A stretch of 64,000 nucleotides of DNA from Norana najaformis (lineage: Eukaryota; Annelida; Clitellata; Crassiclitellata; Hormogastridae): assembly GCA_964023275.1 (NCBI GenBank), contig OZ029921.1, forward strand, positions 17,396,204 to 17,460,203, written 5' to 3'. A program made the translations under genes and the position numbers. Each line of letters starts with the position of its first letter. Within the stretch, counting starts at the first letter, position 1. Shown here one piece after another: positions 39,401 through 49,899 of the stretch. The notes beneath the pieces are model-generated. The model had not been told where the DNA came from. It ran no database searches and saw nothing but the letters and a program-made list of their open reading frames with translations.

Positions 39401-41920
39401 CTTCCTCACAGACAATTGTGGGTGAGCAACCTGTCCAAGGTCGCTACGCAGTGGCTTGAGGCAGATTCGACCCCGCAACCCTCTGCTTACGAGGCACAGA
39501 CCATACCACTACACCGACGTGTCCCACTTTGAAATATACAATTTTGTCAAATCATTTCTGACCATTTATACACCCTGCTATATAAAGGGAAGCAATGTAC
39601 TGATATAAATGCTTGACAGAAGGACAAAACAGTGAACATATTGACTTTGTCCATGCAGAGGGGTTAAGGTGTAGAGTTACAGTCAAGCAGCTATGCATTC
39701 CCTTTTTACCTCAGCATCATGGGTTCAAATTCAACCCAAAGTGGCATATGAAACAGACATTTGTTGTCAAACTACGCGATCCATAGAGAATTAGAGACAC
39801 CTTAAATTCTCATCCTTTAGAACTAGTACGGCTGAAGACAGCAAATCATAAATGGGTCATAACATTTTCTTCTTACTTCAGGTTACCATAAGTTCTCTAT
39901 CCTAATGCCAGTTTGTGCTAAACATTCATCAACATCATCAGCGCGTCATGTCATTATCATTGTCGTCGTTGTCATTGTCACTGCAACACCACTATCATCA
40001 TAACCATGACCATTACATTCATCATCACTGTCATCATCATCATTTAATGGAAATTTGGTTAAGCATCCACAGCTGTGCAGTAGAACCGCCAGTTTTAACG
40101 CCACTTGCCGAAGTACAGAAAACAGCATATTTTGACTGCAATATAAATCCTAGCAAGCTTGGCTATGAATTGAGTACACTCACCATACAAACAGGGTAGA
40201 AAGATCAGGCGGTGAGGGAGAGGACTGGCCACCTGCCCTCATATGCCGAGGCTAGCACGTCATACCCATGGCTGCCTCTCATAGCTGTCTGCTTAAGGGA
40301 TGGCTCTTCTTCTATAAATCCAAAACCCCTGAACCAATTTACTTCAAATCTGATACAGGTGATTATGTCACGAAATTCTCAACCCTGTAAACATTTGGCA
40401 GCAATCAGTTTACCAGTGGCACCTCCAACACCACTCAATATGTACATGGTTGCTTCTTTTTAGACTGTTTCATTGTTTCTTGAAACATCATACAGCCCCC
40501 CCGTGCAGAAATGTTGCTGTGGATGACCAATGACCAGTAATAAGGTTTGAAAGAATTGCTGCTTCATATCTGATTTTACATGTAGTCACTTGTATTGTAT
40601 TGCTGTCATTAACTGTAGTTTCGTTACATTAATAGCTATGAATGGGAACCAAAAAGACTTGGTTCACGGTCCCAACGCCATAGTCTGTCAGAGTGCTTGT
40701 ATGGTTACTATTATTACTTTGAAAATTAGTTAAGGTTACTAACTAATTTTACACATTTAAATTGAAATCTCAAGGCTAAAAACTTAAAGTAAAACTGCTT
40801 CTAGCCCCCATGTTTGTGAATTGGTAGCTATGGTCTTCTGACCCTCTGCAGTACTGATGTCCTTGTATTTCAGAGTAATTTTATAAGTGTATCGCATAAT
40901 TTTTGCCCATGTAAAGTCCACTCTGTAGAGTCAAAGCAGAGAACAAAAGCCTGCTGGGTGGGGACTATGGCACTCTGGCTCTTTGCTGATGCCTTGTTCT
41001 TCAACGTGCTTGTCTGTTATAGCAGCTACATTTTTCTGCACACCTAGCTTCAAATCTCTAGGCTAACTGTAAATGTTAGAAGTATTTCTTGCCCCATACA
41101 TTAGCAAGTAGCAAGACATGGTGCAGCCTCCAGTACTTCTTTTGTTTGTACCACAGTGTGTCGTATATTCAAAGTGACAACATAATTTGTGTGCATCTAA
41201 ATAGAAATCTCACAACTAAAATGTGGGATCAAAGGACTTCCTGCCCTCATTCTTGCCAGCTGAATCCCTCATCCACCTGAAACTTATGTTGACACATTAC
41301 TTTGTGCGTTGTATACTCAAGATTATGACATTCTTTTTGTTCACCTAAGCTGAAATCTCTAAGCCAAAAATCTGATGACAGAAGGTTTCTTGAATTGTAA
41401 GTGGGAGCACTGCGCATGCACCAACACCCTTTATAGCTCCACGATATCATGGACGCCACTTGATCGGTTGTAACCTACAGCAAAGTAACACTGGTAACAG
41501 GCTGTCGGTCGTTGTCGTTACAGTTCCTATAGTGTAAGAAAGTTGTGCCGTGTACGTCTATTAAAATCAAATCTGCTTACTTTTTATAGTCGTCTGCGTC
41601 TTTTCCCCCACATATTCGAACGGCGCATCGATTCCGATGCAGTGACCGAGAAAATCCGGACAGCAATCGGGCGAAGTACGATTGCAGAAGATATCACAAT
41701 AGCAGAGGGTGTCCCCGAAGGGCATTGTACATTGGTCGTTTCTCCCTGGACAGCACTGCTCTCCCGGGCGACGCGCACAGTAGCTTCCGCCCTTCACATC
41801 CTCCAAGGGTAGGCCGAATCCTGGCTTTGCTGAGTAGTAGGGGCCATCTTCTTTCGTAGCCCTCGCAACGAACACGCTGGCAAAGTACAAAAAGGTCGCC
41901 ACCCCTAAATACTGCTTCAT
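27440..41920 (-). CDS. TINAGL1: Tubulointerstitial nephritis antigen-like protein, complete, 10 exons
   Basis: Secreted matrix glycoprotein of the TINAG family. Exons, 5' to 3': 41920-41581, 37215-37149, 36346-36233, 34656-34424, 33756-33603, 32874-32709, 31267-31222, 30292-30169, 29692-29650, 27622-27440. All joins are GT..AG and in frame, giving 489 residues against about 470 in vertebrate members. Order: signal peptide; somatomedin-B-like cysteine module ([14 protein letters not shown] to CCPDFLGHC); a second cysteine-rich segment ([22 protein letters not shown]); papain-like domain from [11 protein letters not shown]. The catalytic Cys is Ser (GCASSWAF, codon 34443-34445), while His (FHSV, 30186-30188) and Asn (NSWG, 27611-27613) remain. 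That loss defines the family, so it should not be a protease. An [11 protein letters not shown] segment and [12 protein letters not shown] confirm the fold. The C-terminal tail is longer and more basic than in vertebrates. Whether it is TINAG or TINAGL1 cannot be told apart in invertebrates. Confidence 0.96.
27787..28120 (-). repeat. Retroelement 3' end fragment
   Basis: On the minus strand this ends GGCGCTTTATAAATCTCAAATTACAATTACA, split here only for description: the GGCGCTTTATAAATC box followed by an (ATTACA)n tail. Same tail family as 6416-6560 and 18507. It lies just inside the last intron of the TINAG-like gene. Confidence 0.45.
28600..29060. repeat. Dispersed repeat, copy 1, in TINAG-like intron
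   Basis: Shares a run of blocks with 31690-32100 in the same order: CAGTGGCATTGAT, TGTCCTGTGCAGA, TGGTGATATGAGG, and a TCTTAGTGACATTTAACATCA-like end. Its 131-codon minus-strand ORF matches a comparable stretch in the other copy only as repeat sequence, so it is not taken as a gene. Confidence 0.55.
29997..30155. mobile_element. MITE with 24-bp inverted termini
   Basis: Left end TACCGTATTTTTATGCATAT, right end reverse complement TACCTCATTTTCATGCATAT; 20 of the 24 terminal bases match. Termini begin TA, consistent with a TA target. Interior has repeated TAACCTG/TAACCCG motifs and no ORF. The right end is 14 bases from the exon at 30169. Confidence 0.75.
31690..32110. repeat. Dispersed repeat, copy 2, in TINAG-like intron
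   Basis: Diverged partner of 28600-29060: CAGTGGCAC, CTGTCCTGCACAGACC, TTGTGATATGAGG, CCGTTGGTTGGAGTCTACG, and an end resembling TTCTTAATTAACTTCAGCATC. Same orientation, separated by one coding exon (30169-30292). Confidence 0.55.
32122..32176. repeat. (ACAT)n/(AC)n microsatellite
   Basis: Tetranucleotide ACAT repeat passing into ACAC, within a TINAG-like intron. Confidence 0.9.
34742..35095 (-). mobile_element. LINE C-terminal fragment with shared tail
   Basis: On the minus strand, about 34985-34880 encodes a decayed copy of the CR1/L2-type C-terminus ([14 protein letters not shown]). It is followed by the tail at 34850-34742 (ACTGACCTTCTGGATACTGA, GGTTGATGCTTTATGCATTA). The tail recurs at 35770, 45110, 51045 and 63283. 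5'-truncated and intronic. Confidence 0.65.
35765..35900 (+). repeat. LINE tail copy
   Basis: Plus-strand copy of the same 3' tail: GTGGACTGACCTTCTAG, GGTATTGACCTGATTATGG, GATGACTTGTGCAATGTGC, GACACCGGGCGCTAATTAAC. No coding sequence attached. Confidence 0.6.
36205..36229. repeat. (CAG)n repeat adjoining a splice donor
   Basis: About seven CAG units (CTG in the sense of the TINAG-like gene), starting within a few bases of the donor of the exon 36346-36233. Confidence 0.9.
39295..39535 (-). mobile_element. tRNA-derived SINE, minus strand
   Basis: Read from 39535 leftward there is a polymerase III-like A box (GTGTAGTGGTATGG) and a B box (GGGGTCGAATCTG) spaced as in a tRNA head. A body and an (ATC)n tail at 39298-39322 follow. 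No intact tRNA fold could be drawn. It lies in the first intron of the TINAG-like gene. Confidence 0.6.
40680..41410. repeat. Diverged tandem-like repeats in TINAG-like intron 1
   Basis: The block AAATCTC followed within a few bases by a CTAA/CCAA element and then a CTGCTT/CTTCCTGCC-type stretch recurs at about 40770, 41055, 41205 and 41355. Between them are similar TTTGTGTGCAT/TTTTGTTCACC runs. Similarity is by eye only. Confidence 0.4.
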
Positions 41921-42300
41921 CTTCGTTGCGCTCGGGGTTGTTAAAACTTCAGGTCCAATAATTTTCGTCGCTATCGATTAAAAGTTGCATCAACAACTAA
42001 GTTTTAGATGAATTACGTTATCGCATTTTCGAGACAGTCAGCTGCTGCACGTCTAATCGGCGTGCATGCGGTGGTTCTAACGGAGACTTTATGTCTTCTG
42101 AAACCCTTAAAACCCTTGTTATGTTATGCGATCCTTAAATACAGCCAAGTCAGAGATCAAAGCGGTTGATTCGAAGCCAACTAACTGTAAACAGGTGACA
42201 TTTGTCAAGTCGCTGCCAGTCGGCGATATGCGCCTGTGTTTTGCAAAACAGACAACCGTGCGACAATTAAACGTTGATATGGTAAAATATGACCAATTTC
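41921..42300 (-). promoter_or_regulatory. 5' flank of the TINAG-like gene
   Basis: Sequence immediately upstream of the first coding exon; it must hold the 5' UTR and core promoter unless a further non-coding exon exists. No TATA box at a convincing position; mildly CpG-richer than the surroundings. Confidence 0.35.
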
Positions 42301-42319
42301 TTGAACCCATTCCATGCGC

Positions 42320-42374
42320 ATATATATTATATATATTATATATAGATACACACACACACACACACACACACACC
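42320..42374. repeat. TATAT stretch and (CA)n microsatellite
   Basis: ATATAT tract followed by about eleven CA units. Reading frames through it are artefacts. Confidence 0.9.
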
Positions 42375-42764
42375 GTATATGCTGGGTATATGTATATATA
42401 CTGTATGTGCGTGGAATGCTTTGAAGATATTATTAATTGTCTGCTTTGCAAAACACAGGCGCAAACCACAAACCATATAAGATCATATGCGTAATTTTTG
42501 GGGGTACGGGGTCCTCACCCCCACTTTTGGACTGGTGCACCGTACTCCCACTTTTCCATAGGCCTATATATCGTAAATAAACAATACCCATCACTATCCA
42601 ACCGCCAAGATCTACTTCCAATTGTAGGCCTACTTCTCCAAGTAGGCCCCAATTGTTGTTTCTACCCACATTTACGTGGGAAGTTGGGAAGTAGGTAGAC
42701 AGACAGCAAGACAGATAAATCAATTTCCTACAGTACATAAATGCGTAAGTACTTATAAACGCAG

Positions 42765-42800
42765 GCAGACCGGTAGTCAGACAGACAGACAGACACACAG
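42765..42800. repeat. (CAGA)n microsatellite
   Basis: Short CAGA tetranucleotide repeat, part of a longer region (42690-42800) rich in CAGA. Confidence 0.8.
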
Positions 42801-43113
42801 GTCACCAGACAGACCCACCGACCCGCTGGCAGGCGCTCAAAGCTAGGCCCGCCGCAAGATTTGACAGAAACCTGAATTGAAATGGAGGCCACCCTCGCTC
42901 TTCGTCATATGGTTGTCATCCAATCACCTCAGGATGTTGGCCGATGAGAAAGCTTTCTTCAAACGGTTAGAAAACCGCATGCGGGCCCGCACACATTACA
43001 CGCACGGCTACAACCACGCTCATACAGTCGCCTTGCGATATGATCCACCTGTCCAATCTTAGCATCAGGAATCCCAGATCCAGGAGATCTACATGGACAT
43101 CTACCCATCATCT

Positions 43114-43258
43114 GAACTCACCAACACTTCACCTCTTGCTATTTCTGCGCAGGTCTTTCACTCAACACTGAAAACACTCCTTTCCCACAAAATCCCAACC
43201 TAATTCTTCCTTTCCCCTTATCTCACTTTCCGGTTCAGTTCCAAACACCATCCACGTC
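43114..43258 (+). mobile_element. Truncated copy of the 15-18.5 kb LINE
   Basis: Matches the last codons of the intact LINE (18210-18355): GAACTCACCAACACTTCACC, then CAGGTCTTTCACTCAA and CAAACACCATCCAC with scattered substitutions. It is truncated on both sides, so a decayed member of the same family. Confidence 0.75.
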
Positions 43259-43674
43259 TATTTTTCCTACGTCTTCAGAGGCATATAACATCCAAAAATT
43301 TTAGTTCTGAATGACGTTTACGATAAGCCGACTTAAGTCGGCTTAGCGTATATATTCTGTTGTCTTAATTGTGGAAGAACAACACTAAGCATATGGAAGT
43401 CCTTCCAGTAGCAGCTGGCATGCATCAATTTCGATCTTTTCCTTAGCCATGAAGTAGCAGCACAGCATGCAACAGACCTCCGACAGTTCTGCGAGTTATC
43501 TTATTCTTCACCTATTAGGCTCCAGTCCTTCCCTCATTGCTACTGAGCATAGTTAATTAAAAACTGAACGTTAAACCGTGAGTCTTATCCAGATTCCGTC
43601 GTATCGTTTCTTTCACACCAATTCTACATCATTCAAATTTAACATCCAATTAAGACATTGATTTTTCTGCCTTA

Positions 43675-43850
43675 GCATCGCGCACGTAACCGATCGGTTG
43701 GAGCGCTCGGCTTGTAACAGCAAGAGTACGGGTTCGAGCCTTCCCCAGGACGATCACTTTGTAGGGACCACTCACAATTGCTTAGAGCCATTGTTGATGC
43801 GTACTCATTAGATAACGACGCTTAATAGGCCTAAATGCAGAAATAATAAT
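43675..43850 (+). mobile_element. tRNA-derived SINE, plus strand
   Basis: Head with A-box-like GGTTGGAGCGCTCGG and a clear B box GGGTTCGAGCC 33 bases later. A body of about 80 bases follows, with an AATAATAATAAGAA tail. It is not an intact tRNA: the acceptor stem does not close. Confidence 0.6.
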
Positions 43851-44431
43851 AAGAATTACTGGCTCTCGCGATTTGACTTTGCACTGAAACTTGACCAACA
43901 TAGGCCTAAGTCGGTTCTTGCGAATATGATTTGACTAGTCGCAGCAGAATAAGCTGATCTGAGAAATTTTGGCCATATAGCTTACTCTAGGCATTATCGT
44001 AGCACGATTGCAGAGACGAAGGCACTTGATGACAGTTGCTACTCTGGCCATGGCATATAAAATTTGCTAGGCCTACCAGTCTGACAAAAAGCTTGCAGAG
44101 CAACTGCTGATATCCTAATCTGGAAGCTGTTGCAAATTCTCAGCAGCAAAAACCACGCAGACCGTCGATTCAACTGTGGTTGAGCCAGCAGGTGGTGACT
44201 CTTCTAGTTCTAATTATCTGCGGCGCTTTTGTGAGATATGTAAAAGGCGCTACATTAAGTGTTTGGATAAGCAACTGCGTTCTCGGTCGGGACATAACTT
44301 CGAGGAGGTGGGATGACTCCAGCCCAGTTCTACGCGCGGAGCCACCCGCTTCCCTGCCCCTTCTACTCTTAACGCAAAATGGCCGTTCCTCGCCGTATCT
44401 GCCGATAGTGCCTGTTATCTCTAAGGAAGGT

Positions 44432-44764
44432 TCAGGATTGGACTGGACGCTTTCTTAAGAGAGGCAACACTGTACAGCTCTGTCTCGGGATCTGACTCTG
44501 CATCTTCTGCGGTCGTCGGATGGACAAGTCCTGCGGATGGCCTTTTCTCAGAACAGGGTTCATTCCTTCACCAGGAGTAGCATTGGCGGCGTCTGCGCTT
44601 TTTCTGAACGTCTGCAGATCGTCCTTTAACAGTCTTAAAGTGTCGACATAATGTGCTTCTCTTCGTTTTACACCACAGCCCCATGGCCTACATGCCACAC
44701 ATTCAGCGCTCACAATGTGCACGTCAAATTTCAAGTGTCTGTCAGAATCGTTATGGGCCGACAA
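44432..44764 (-). other. CG-rich open frame, unrecognised
   Basis: A 110-codon minus-strand frame with CVACRPWGCGVKRREAHYV and a charged helix-like stretch (LRLLKDDLQTFRKSADAA), followed by CCTG and GTGAAGG, a possible donor. It sits in a patch richer in CpG than its surroundings (44150-44800). No family recognised. It could be a coding first exon or chance. Confidence 0.2.
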
Positions 44765-44800
44765 TTTATAATATTTACTCGCGTCATTTGACCATAAAGA

Positions 44801-44960
44801 CTATAGCGACCGTATGATCTCTACCTTGCTCAGTTTTCAATGAATTGATCGAGTGAGATCCTTCGCCACCACTGCCCGTTTGAATGGGCGACACGCCGTT
44901 TAAGGTCCCGTGTATTAACTGTGCCAGCCCGAGATTAAAATCTCTGAAATAATATAGCCA
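44801..44960 (+). repeat. Dispersed repeat, copy 2 of 2
   Basis: Partner of 14407-14660: CTATAGCGACCGTATGATC, GTGAGATCCTT, CACTGCCCGTTTGAATG. Diverges after about 100 bases. Confidence 0.5.
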
Positions 44961-45019
44961 CTATCGGTATGTGAACCGGCATCCTCACGCACACCGGCGC
45001 TTTTCCCTTCCTGTGTCCG

Positions 45020-45215
45020 TTCTGCTCAGTTGCTTCTGTCATTTCGTCCTCAACTTAAAACTTACCTGTTACAAACTGCTTTAATATCCGCCTTAGGCTG
45101 CCTCTCTATCTTGTGGACTGACCTGGGTATTGACCTGATCGTGGCGTGGCTTTGGTGCGCCTTCGGTCGATGCCTTGTGCACTAGACACCGGCGCATTAG
45201 AAGTTACTAATTAAT
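45020..45215 (+). repeat. LINE C-terminal remnant and tail
   Basis: A coding remnant (SFRPQLKTYLLQTA) precedes the shared tail: GTGGACTGACC, GGTATTGACCTGATCGTGG, GATGCCTTGTGCACTAGACA, ending ACTAATTAATAATAATT. Confidence 0.6.
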
Positions 45216-45594
45216 AATAATTATTAAAATTATTATTATTGACGTATGCTTTAATCAATGTAGCTAACCAAGCCATACATTCAGGCAGGCCAGTGAAATG
45301 CGCTGGTGCGTTGCGATCACGGACCAGACGCTTTAGTTAAGTACATCGGAAACCTTTCCTCATTTGTAGGCCTATACGTTCTACGGGTAACGATACAGTT
45401 GCAGCGGTAAACGGCTGACGAAATGCTTAGCCGCAGTTTTTTCGGTCGATAGACCTTCGATAATGGTTTCTATTATAATGTGTTATTGTATACATGGCCA
45501 TTCCCTAAATACTTCTGCACCCTCTTAATGTTGTATGCATTTTGCATAGTATAAAAATATGTAGTTTCGATCATGCGATGGTTTACCCTCTTCT

Positions 45595-46450
45595 GAAAAA
45601 GGCATCTCTTTCTCCTGATATCTACTAAACTATCGCCCCACCTCTACTGTCAATTTTATTTCCAAAATTCTGGAGAAAGTACTTGCCAGTCGTCTGAGTA
45701 ATCACTTTTCATCTCAGAACCTGTACCTTCCTTCCAATCTGCCTAAGAACTGCAAATACCATTCCACTGAAACCGCATTACCTGCTGTTAACAATCACAT
45801 AATCCAGTCCATATCTGTCGCTTTTCATACTGTTGAGCATGGCATACTCCTTCATCACCTTGAACATTGGTTAGGTCTTTCTGGTTGTGCTCTCCGTTGG
45901 TTTGCATCTTACCTCCACCCTTTCCCTCAGTCAGTCCGTATCAACCAATTCACTTCTGCACCTATTTTCTTGAACTGTGGTGTTCCACAAGGTTCAGGTC
46001 TGGGTCCACTCCTGTGTACATTATATGCCACTCAGTTCACTACTTAACAATAGCTCTCTTGATTACTACTTGTAGGCTGATGATACCAACTATCCCTTTC
46101 ATTTGATAGCTCCACATCTAATCCTGCCCTCCAACTTCTTGCTTTGGTTTTTGATCATGATGTTCAGTCTTGGATGGCTAGTAATAAAGTTCTTCCGAAA
46201 AACTTCTAAAACTTAATTTCTCCTAGGTACAAGCCAACAACATAAATTTGTTTTGAGCAGACTTGACTAATGTAATTCACTTCTTATTGGACTGTAGACT
46301 TCTTATTCACTTCATATTAATAAGGGAGATCTGCACAAGCTACAAATTGTTCATAATTCTCTGGCTAGAGCCATAACCAAGACCCATAAATAGCATATTA
46401 AGCCAATATTACCTTCATTCCACTGGCTGCCCATTGAACAAAACTCATTT
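45595..46450 (+). pseudogene. Decayed LINE reverse transcriptase
   Basis: RT motifs survive with stops and frame breaks: NYRPTSTVNFISKILEKVL-like, YHSTETAL, then AFHTVEHGILLHHLEHWLG and NCGVPQGSGLGPLL. The YADD region has become a stop followed by ADDT. Further on, a C-terminal stretch resembles HNSLARAITKTHK. This is CR1/L2-type but from a different family than the intact LINE. Clearly dead. Confidence 0.85.
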
Positions 46451-46459
46451 CAAAATCTG

Positions 46460-49400
46460 TCTTATAGTTCACAGAGTACTACATTTAAATCTGCCAACCT
46501 ATCTATGTTCCATGTTCTACTCAAAAAGTTAAATGTTTTCATTTTAAGTTCTCTTATGCATAAGAAATGCATGGAAGAATAAAGTGATTTATATCCAGAG
46601 GAACCAGGGAGGCAACTCCAGCGGCTCAGTGACTTAGATGGGGGTGTTGTGTACTTGCTCGCTGTAATATTCGTGGTCATGATCGAAGTGCTGATTTATC
46701 CAATCATTAACACTATTCACATCTTTTAAAATTATAACATCGAAGACTTTGGCCTTGAAATTCCCCAAGTGAGGTGCTTGTGAGGTTAAAGTATTCAGGT
46801 TCAAGTGCAATCAATATGGTTAGAGTGTTAGACCTTGCTTGTAAGAATCATATAAACTTGCTTTTCACAAAACATACAAACTATTGAACATAGCCATTGT
46901 TTTACTTGTAACATCAGCAGCCTGTAAGCAAAGCTTTTCTGCTCTAAAATTATTTAGAACACATCTACAAACCACTATGTCTGACATTTTCGTTTAAGCA
47001 GTACAGCAATGCTGTCGATTGAATCTGTTCGTGCAATCGACTAATATAGAAGCTTTTGCAGACAGGTTTGACTCTTGGCATGACAACTGTAAACTTGCAC
47101 TTCACTATATACTGTTTATATTTTAAATGTTTTAAACAGTCATTCTGGTAGCTCCAATTCAGATCTCTTGTCAATGCGACTCAGTGTTAAAAATGTTACG
47201 GCATTTTCAGTTTCGGTACCCCAGGGATCCAACTGGCCCCCTTCGTCCCTCAGTTGCTCTGTCTCCTACGTTGGGAAAACCTAGAGATGCCAATGCTTGG
47301 CCTTTCACTTGTGAATTCACCGAAATCCCATTCTGAACTGTTGTCTTCTGCAGTTAATTATTATTATTATAAGAAGATTTATAAAGTGGAAGTTAATATA
47401 ACGAAATGCACTGCAAATGTTATGTGGGTTTACTCATTATATGTCACTTCCCAGTCACAGTACATCTGACTATTTATCTGGAAAATGTCTTTCAACTTGC
47501 TGTTCAGCTCAGCAATGCACAACAGTTGAGCAATTCACTGACGGACAGTCTTTTCTGATGATTTGCTTTCAGAATGAAAAACTAAATTAAAAACATAATC
47601 CATAGCTCAGGCTGGTGGTTGTTGTTTGCAACTTACCAAAAAAAACAACTGGACTTCTATAGCGCCGTTATCATAATGCACAATGTATCAATTGATGGTC
47701 GAATGTATGTACCTCTAATCATGTATCTACATACATTTCCTTTGTATATGACCAGGATAATCTCATTATGGTGGCATGTGGGCTGACAAGCTTGCCTCGC
47801 AGTGTGGAGTATGCCTCTGTGGGACAGTCATCATGTTAGAACCTTAAGGAAGTCACAGTTCATCGATATCGACTGATCACAAGTCGTTACATAAATATGA
47901 GAAAATATATATATGTAACAACCACAGCCTTACGAACAGAAATATTATCATACACACACACAGACTCATATGCAGTATAAAATCTATTCACGACAGGATC
48001 TGTGTGGATGGCTTTGGTCTGGCCAAGCCAATCAATGTTTATCATTCCACATACAGTAAGATCGTTGAACAGCACTAGAAGCATTACAAAATTGAGTAAT
48101 GACAAGGTACATGTCTACAGTCCAAATGCTTTTCTTTCGCTACAACAGTGAAATATGTAAAACAGTAATTTCATAAGGTTTAAGCTTCATGCAAAGACTA
48201 ACCCAGTCCTGCAGGTATCTATTCAGCAACATGCTGAAACTGCAACAAAATTGCTGAAAAAATCCAGTAATACTGGTGGCTATGAAAGAGAAGAGACTAC
48301 CAACAGAACTGAGAACAAACATGAATTTAGCGATAGGTCGTTATTGCTTATCATCAGAATATATAGTGAATTATGTAAAACTGTAATTTCAACAGGTGTA
48401 ATTTTTACATATTACATAGCTAGGTAAGTTTTTCTCACATCCTAATGTTATTCCAAAACCTATCAATGTCTTGTTGAAAATCTCTTCAACTTTCAGATGA
48501 AATAGAGTACTGAGTAGAAATTTACAAGGGTTAGGGGTGCTGTTCATAATGACATTCTGCGAACAGAATGGTAGTAATGCATGGCTTTCACATCAGGTGA
48601 ATCTAAGTTTTGGAAGGAGACAGGATCTTCATTTTTGACTGAAAATGCCAGAATCATCATGGCCAAAATTGGTTGCCTAAAACACGAAATACAGTGCATA
48701 CCTGGTCAAAAAATCTGAATTCATCAACCCAATAATTATCTCTCTCTAACTGATAGCAACTGTGCAGCATTTGACTAACTTATAAACTCACGATTGATAT
48801 TAAACAGAAACTTTACATAAGCATACAAAACTTATTATTATATTACTTAAGTAGAAAAAAAGAAAAGATTTAATAACAGTAACAAGTGACTTTAAAATTG
48901 GTTTGGCTCGATTTTGCTAAATCATACACTGAGACAGTGTAAAACAATTCTTTAAAGGAAAATGATCACAGTTGCAGCATTTGGGAAAGGTCATGTTTAA
49001 GATAACAATGCATGGAAGAGAACACATGGACCCTGTATCCACAGAATTCTCTTCATTAGCACACCACTGTTTGAACAAGTCAGTTTTTAACAGGGCTCCT
49101 CCCTCCATCTTCATCATATACAAAAACTATTCTAAAGCAATGTCATTAGTTCAATCAGTTTTTGTTTAATAATTTCCACATTCTGCTCCTATGTTTTCAT
49201 TCTTTCTTGAGGCAAAGCATATCCACCATTAGAATGAAATGCATTGTCTTGTTGAGTCTGAACACTGGTTTCAAGTAACACCTGAAACCGCACATTGTAC
49301 GACTCTTCAGATACTTGATGCAGCCTCAAAAGACGAATGTGATCCATGTTTTCTAGGTTTCCTACACACTTCTTTGCTGTCAAAGCATTCAATGCTTCGG

Positions 49401-49700
49401 ACTTTACAACAGCGAAAGCAAGCACAGTCCCTGGCCACTTTCTTGTTTCTTTCTTCTCAGTCGTTTCCAAAGCAAGATGTAGGAATTTCAGAGGAATTTC
49501 ATATCTTTCAGGATTCCACTACTGCAACTGCTGGTACTGACCACGAGGTAGCAAAGGCGGTTGGATCTGGCTTGATGGCTACACATAACCAACAACAAAT
49601 CAAATGCCAATGTACCTGTCTACACCCTATGCACACAAACAGCAATCGGATCATAAAATACTGTTTCACAAACACACATACATATGCATTAACTGTACAC
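46460..49700. other. Non-coding interval, likely intergenic
   Basis: No supported gene. A fragment near 47645-47700 (TTCTATAGCGCCGTTATCAT) matches the GCGC tail box of the retroelement family. The 3' UTR of the PI3K gene may extend into the right part; its polyadenylation site was not located. Confidence 0.4.
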
Positions 49701-49899
49701 ATCTGCCTTTTTAAGCTACTTGATTTTCTAGTCTTGAAGTCTATTAAAATATGGTCCAGCTAGTGAGTGTTCAGGTAGATAAGTGCACTGTATGTGCTCA
49801 CAGTGCATCTCAGCAGCTCTGCATCAGGGAGTATCACAAATGTCATAAGTTTCAATCAACAGAATCCACCCTTTCTGCTGTTCATAATGACATCATATG

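Noticed and set aside
27440-41920. Active cathepsin B-like protease
   Set aside because: The active-site Cys is Ser, and the somatomedin-B-like N-terminus is that of TINAG proteins.
43680-43755. tRNA gene
   Set aside because: A and B boxes are present but the acceptor stem and anticodon arm do not pair; better explained as a SINE head.
49239-49763. 174-codon plus-strand ORF
   Set aside because: Overlaps an open frame on the other strand. No domain, signal or splice context; composition looks like random AT-rich sequence. Possibly part of the PI3K 3' region.
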